Source: Lentibacillus cibarius (lineage in GTDB: Bacteria; Bacillota; Bacilli; Bacillales; Amphibacillaceae). From it: 64,000 nucleotides of DNA. The stretch is from positions 3,100,001-3,164,000 of the forward strand of contig NZ_VCIA01000001.1 in assembly GCF_005887555.1 (NCBI RefSeq), written 5' to 3'. Under the pieces are notes generated by a model. It was not told the origin of the DNA. It searched no databases and was given only the letters and a program-made list of their open reading frames with translations. Made by a program: the position numbers and the translations under genes. Below are positions 60,724 to 64,000 of the stretch, one piece after another. Position 1 is the first letter of the stretch; each line of letters starts with the position of its first letter.

Positions 60724-61296
60724 GTGAACAAACGATTTGATCCAAAAAACGCTGATAAATTACTAAATCAAAAACGGAAAAGAAGTTTACAACCTGAAAA
60801 AGTAATTGATTATTTACAAGTGTCCGAAGTTGATACCGTTGCAGACTTAGGTGCGGGCCCGGGTTTGTTTACCATACCTTTAGCCAAACAGACGGAAAAA
60901 GATGTATATGCTGTGGATGTTGAGCCGGAAATGCTCGAAAGACTCAAGCAACATGCAGACCAGGAAAATATAAAAAATATCAAATTGATAGAAAGTGACC
61001 TTGAACATATCCATCTTGCGGAACAATCTGTGAACCGAGTTTTAAATGCGTTTGTCATTCATGAAGTAGGAAGTATTGACCGAACGATTGATGAAATGAA
61101 ACGGATTCTTACACCCGGGGGATATTTGTTGCTAATGGATTGGGAAGCAGTAGAATCGGAATCAGGCCCACCGCTTGAAATAAGAATCCCCTCAAAGGAA
61201 ATGGAAAGCACACTGAAAGAACACGGGTTTAGTACGGAAATTTTCCATCCTGGTCCTGAGCACTACGCAATTAGAGCGCAAAAAGAGGAGCGTTAA
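60724..61296 (+). CDS. Class I SAM-dependent methyltransferase
   Basis: A 190-residue enzyme with VADLGAGPGLFTIPLAKQ at about 38-55 (SAM motif I), VYAVDVEPEMLERLKQHA and LKRILTPGGYLLLMDWEAVE-like later motifs. The substrate is unknown; the sulfur setting allows a thiol or sulfide methyltransferase role but nothing in the sequence proves it. It starts at GTG after GAGGTGAT. It is 43 bases after the TauE gene and may share a transcript. Confidence 0.87.
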   Translation: MNKRFDPKNADKLLNQKRKRSLQPEKVIDYLQVSEVDTVADLGAGPGLFTIPLAKQTEKDVYAVDVEPEMLERLKQHADQENIKNIKLIESDLEHIHLAEQSVNRVLNAFVIHEVGSIDRTIDEMKRILTPGGYLLLMDWEAVESESGPPLEIRIPSKEMESTLKEHGFSTEIFHPGPEHYAIRAQKEER

Positions 61297-61465
61297 TCGT
61301 TTGACTGGCATATCACATCAAGTGTATCCTTTCTCCAGCGAATATTGAACTTTTCACCCAAATATTTATAATCATAACAATATCGTTTTGGCTGATAGCA
61401 AAGGTTTTTAACTGTATAATAAGAGAGTTGTAATATCACTATAACGAAATCGGGAGGAGTCACTA

Positions 61466-61765
61466 ATGAAACAAATTGATATGAAAGAATTGGCGGAGAA
61501 AATAAGGAACAATGAAAACGTACATGTCATTGACGTACGCGAAGATGAAGAGGTGGCACAGGGTAAGATTCCCGGTGCCAAGCATATCAAGTTAGGTGAA
61601 ATACCGGAACGTCTTGACGAAATGGACAAAGAAAAGCATTACTACATGGTTTGCCGTTCAGGAGGACGCAGTGGCAAAGCAAGTGAATTCCTGGAAAGTA
61701 AAGGCTATGATGTGACCAATGTTGATGGCGGAATGCTGGCCTGGGACGGCGAAGTGGAGAAATAA
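61466..61765 (+). CDS. Single-domain rhodanese
   Basis: A 99-residue rhodanese: VHVIDVREDEEVAQGKIPGA at 19-38 and the active loop MVCRSGGRSGKA with Cys63. It transfers sulfane sulfur. A TATAAT at 61415-61420 with GGGAGGAG before the ATG gives it its own start signals. A terminator and a repeat array follow it. Confidence 0.92.
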   Translation: MKQIDMKELAEKIRNNENVHVIDVREDEEVAQGKIPGAKHIKLGEIPERLDEMDKEKHYYMVCRSGGRSGKASEFLESKGYDVTNVDGGMLAWDGEVEK

Positions 61766-61818
61766 AAGTTTCTAGAATCCGGATCAGTTTATATCCCCAT
61801 TATGACGAGAGGGGCTTG

Positions 61819-61860
61819 AGCCATAAACTTCAGTATGATAAGAAGTTTATGGCTTTTTTA
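61819..61860 (+). terminator. Terminator of the rhodanese gene
   Basis: AGCCATAAACTTC/GAAGTTTATGGCT perfect 13-bp stem followed by six T. Confidence 0.9.
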
Positions 61861-61866
61861 TAACAG

Positions 61867-62440
61867 ATGACGGTGAAACATCAACGCTTTAGCCGCAGAC
61901 ATCAACGGATTACGGAGAAACATCACCGCTTTAGCCGCAGCCATCAACGGATGACGGTGAAACATCAACGCTTTAGCCGCAGACATCAACGGATTATGGT
62001 GAAACATCAACGCTTTAGCAGCAGACATCAACGGATTACGGAGAAACATCAACGCTTTAGAGTCAGACATCAACGGATTACGGGAAACATCAACGCTTTA
62101 GAGTCAGACATCAACGGATTACGGGAAACATCAACGCTTTAGAGTCAGACATCAACGGATTACGGAGAAACATCACCGCTTTAGCCGCAGCCATCAACGG
62201 ATTACGGAGAAACATCAACGCTTTAGCCGCAGCCATCAACGGATTACGGAGAAACATCAACGCTTTAGCCGCAGACATCAACGGATTACGGAGAAACATC
62301 AACGCTTTAGCCGCAGCCATCAACGGATGACGGTGAAACATCAACGCTTTAGGGTCAGACATCAACGGATTACGGAGAAACATCAACGCTTTAGCAGCAG
62401 ACATCAACGGATTACAGGAAACATCAACGCTTTAGCCACG
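61867..62440. repeat. Array of about 14 copies of the 42-bp CATCAACG repeat
   Basis: Units of 42 bp consist of two 21-bp halves, CATCAACGGATTACGGAGAA plus A and CATCAACGCTTTAGCCGCAG plus A, with small changes (GACGG, TAGAGTC, GCAGCAG). The array starts straight after a terminator and lies between co-directional genes. It matches the arrays at 21.3 and 52.5 kb in period and core. Confidence 0.93.
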
Positions 62441-62565
62441 GATATCACACATAAGCAGGGTGATTTGGCTTTTGTAGGATCTAGTTGGTCGTTAAACTGC
62501 ATGAATTCTGGACATATATAATGTAAAATGGAATAGGCGTTTAGCTGCTTGAAAGAGGGATAGTA

Positions 62566-63957
62566 ATGCTCAATAAATTGTCCATCAAAATCGGACTGCT
62601 CTTTTTCGTTTTTCTATTAATTATTGAATCATTTCTGTTTGTTTTGTTGTATACGAGCTTGGCCAATGAGCGCATCAATGAAGTGATGGACAGTCTTCTG
62701 GCACGCGGGAATACACACCGTAATGTTTTGGAAGAGAAATATGACGAGTCAACACTGGAGCATGTAAGGATGATGGAGTCAGCTTCCAGTTTTTCCGTCA
62801 TTATTACGGATGCTAGTGGAGAGGTCGTTGTTCAATCCAATGAGATACATGAGGAAATGCGGGAGTTGATTGCCCGCTCCAATCAAGAAAAACTGCCTGC
62901 ATCCGGCAGTGTGATTGAAGACCACTGGGAAAACAAGCCATACATTGCTACAGCAAGCCCGATTACATCAAATGGGGATAACAAAGGTAATGTTTTTATG
63001 TTTGTTGACACGGACTACGTGAAACGGATTTTGAATCAGCTCAACAAGCAGTTTGTGTTTGCCGGACTGGTTACGATAACGATGACAATTATTACCATTA
63101 TTGTTCTGTCGCGACTGATCACATCACCGTTGATTAAAATGAAAGAAGCAACGGAGCATTTAAATAAAGGTAAACACAAAGTAGCTTTGACTACAGGAAG
63201 AAAAGATGAACTGGGTGAACTGGCCAAAGCAATCACCACACTATCAGAAGATCTCGATCGACTGAAACGGGAGCGGAAGGAATTTTTGGCAAGTATTTCA
63301 CACGAATTACGAACACCGATCACATACATAAAAGGCTATGCCGATATTATCAGTCGGCAAAATATGACCGAAGCGGAAGTGAAAACATATACCGCCATCA
63401 TTCGCGAGGAGTCAGAACATTTATCTGTTCTTATTAAAAATTTGTTCGACCTTGCCAAAATGGATCAGAACCGATTTGTTATTGAACGGGAGGACACGCT
63501 TTTATGTGAGCTGATATACACTGTTGCCGAACGAATGGAACCGCTGTTTGAAGAAGATGGTATTTTTCTAAACGTTCATTGTGCTGAGGAAAGCATGCAC
63601 ATCTTTGTTGATCCGGAACGCTTGCAGCAAGTATTAATTAACATTCTTGATAACGCTAAAAAACATTCCGATAAAGGTAGTGAAGTGAGTTTGGAAGCTA
63701 CCGCAAAAAAGGAAGCGGTTGTTATCACGATTATTGACAGTGGAGAGGGAATCCCTGCTAAGGAATTGCCGCATGTTTTTGATCGTTTATACCGTGTTGA
63801 GAAATCCCGATCGCGTCAGAGCGGTGGTTCGGGATTGGGACTGACCATCGCTAAAGAAATTGTTGAATCTCATGGCGGACATATTGCTATAGACAGTGAA
63901 CACGGGAAAGGAACCCGTGTCACGATAACCTTAGAGCGAGGTGATGACATTGCGTAA
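62566..63957 (+). CDS. Membrane sensor histidine kinase
   Basis: A 463-residue kinase. Membrane helices at about 8-30 and 165-187 enclose an extracellular sensor region of about 135 residues. A HAMP domain follows at about 188-240. The phospho-acceptor His is in ASISHELRTPITYIKGY near 247; the N box is in VLINILDNAKKHSDKG, and the G boxes are in IIDSGEGIPAKE and QSGGSGLGLTIAKEI. It responds to an unknown outside signal and phosphorylates the next gene's product. GAAAGAGGGA precedes the ATG, and the end overlaps the regulator gene. Confidence 0.93.
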   Translation: MLNKLSIKIGLLFFVFLLIIESFLFVLLYTSLANERINEVMDSLLARGNTHRNVLEEKYDESTLEHVRMMESASSFSVIITDASGEVVVQSNEIHEEMRELIARSNQEKLPASGSVIEDHWENKPYIATASPITSNGDNKGNVFMFVDTDYVKRILNQLNKQFVFAGLVTITMTIITIIVLSRLITSPLIKMKEATEHLNKGKHKVALTTGRKDELGELAKAITTLSEDLDRLKRERKEFLASISHELRTPITYIKGYADIISRQNMTEAEVKTYTAIIREESEHLSVLIKNLFDLAKMDQNRFVIEREDTLLCELIYTVAERMEPLFEEDGIFLNVHCAEESMHIFVDPERLQQVLINILDNAKKHSDKGSEVSLEATAKKEAVVITIIDSGEGIPAKELPHVFDRLYRVEKSRSRQSGGSGLGLTIAKEIVESHGGHIAIDSEHGKGTRVTITLERGDDIA

Positions 63958-64000
63958 CGTGTTATTAGTCGATGATGAGAAACGAATGCTGGATTTGCTC
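63944..64000 (+). CDS. Response regulator, N-terminal part (cut by window end)
   Basis: Nineteen codons remain: MTLRNVLLVDDEKRMLDLL, the classic receiver-domain start with the acidic pair in VDDE. It overlaps the kinase by 14 bases and follows GAGCGAGGTG. It is the likely partner of the histidine kinase. Confidence 0.85.
   Translation, partial: MTLRNVLLVDDEKRMLDLL

Noticed and set aside
61867..62440. Repeat arrays at 39.7, 52.5 and 61.9 kb as possible CRISPR
   Set aside because: Units abut without unique spacers and no cas genes are present.

Overview
The window looks like a chromosomal segment of a low-to-moderate GC Bacillota, family Bacillaceae. The close resemblance of SdhB, Ung, TenA, Xpt, YuiD and YkvI to Bacillus-type proteins, the AGGAGG-type ribosome sites with frequent TTG/GTG starts, and the guanine, TPP and B12 riboswitches all point there. 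A BCCT betaine-type transporter, an NSS sodium symporter and a CPA1 antiporter suggest a halotolerant lineage (Virgibacillus/Lentibacillus/Oceanobacillus-like; inference).

Layout. 1-5989: a Tad/Flp pilus locus (cpaB end, tadZ/cpaE, tadA, tadB, tadC, a Flp-type pilin, tadE-like and tadG-like pseudopilins). 6032-9349: a large secreted glycine-rich protein followed by three paralogous small membrane proteins. Degraded C-terminal toxin-like fragments lie between these, an arrangement like a polymorphic toxin with displaced tip/immunity cassettes. 9442-13906: a VWA lipoprotein, a formaldehyde dehydrogenase-like enzyme, a HbpS/GlcG-like protein, ung and a YciI protein. 14260-16066: a sigma-70-like factor with a DnaD-like protein. 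16425-17411: ddh. 17897-19500: a complete IS256-family element with an 8-bp target duplication, a hairpin that hides its ribosome site, and a highly structured non-coding 3' part. 19573-23193: a TPP riboswitch with tenA, a 3-methyladenine glycosylase, a CwlC-like amidase and a coiled-coil protein.

23345-33706: a B12 riboswitch and a twelve-gene, mostly overlapping cobamide salvage operon (btuF, btuC, btuD-cbiZ fusion, cbiB, cobD, cobU, a cobQ lacking its amidotransferase half, cobS, cobC, a second cobU-like gene, pduO-type adenosyltransferase and a probable cblS). Together these would take up incomplete corrinoids, strip the side chain, and rebuild adenosylcobalamin. 33767-39565: yuiD, a LexA-box yolD, a beta-hydroxyacid dehydrogenase, an LLM flavoprotein, and guanine riboswitch-xpt-pbuX. 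40588-46491: a CPA1 antiporter, a CdaR-type regulator, a frameshifted FAD oxidoreductase and an NSS symporter.

46566-47188: a selenocysteine tRNA gene beside a decayed selB fragment, read here as the relic of a selenocysteine system. 47602-54783: ykvI, a patatin, a solitary sdhB, a BCCT transporter and prfC. 55238-61765: a reactive-sulfur (persulfide) regulon controlled by CstR: CoA-disulfide reductase-rhodanese, CstR, DsrE-like, rhodanese-persulfide dioxygenase, TusA, TauE, a methyltransferase and a rhodanese. 62566-64000: a two-component system running off the window. Four intergenic tandem-repeat arrays (21/42-bp family at 21.3, 52.5 and 61.9 kb; 52-bp family at 39.7 kb) sit at gene 3' ends, three of them between convergent genes.
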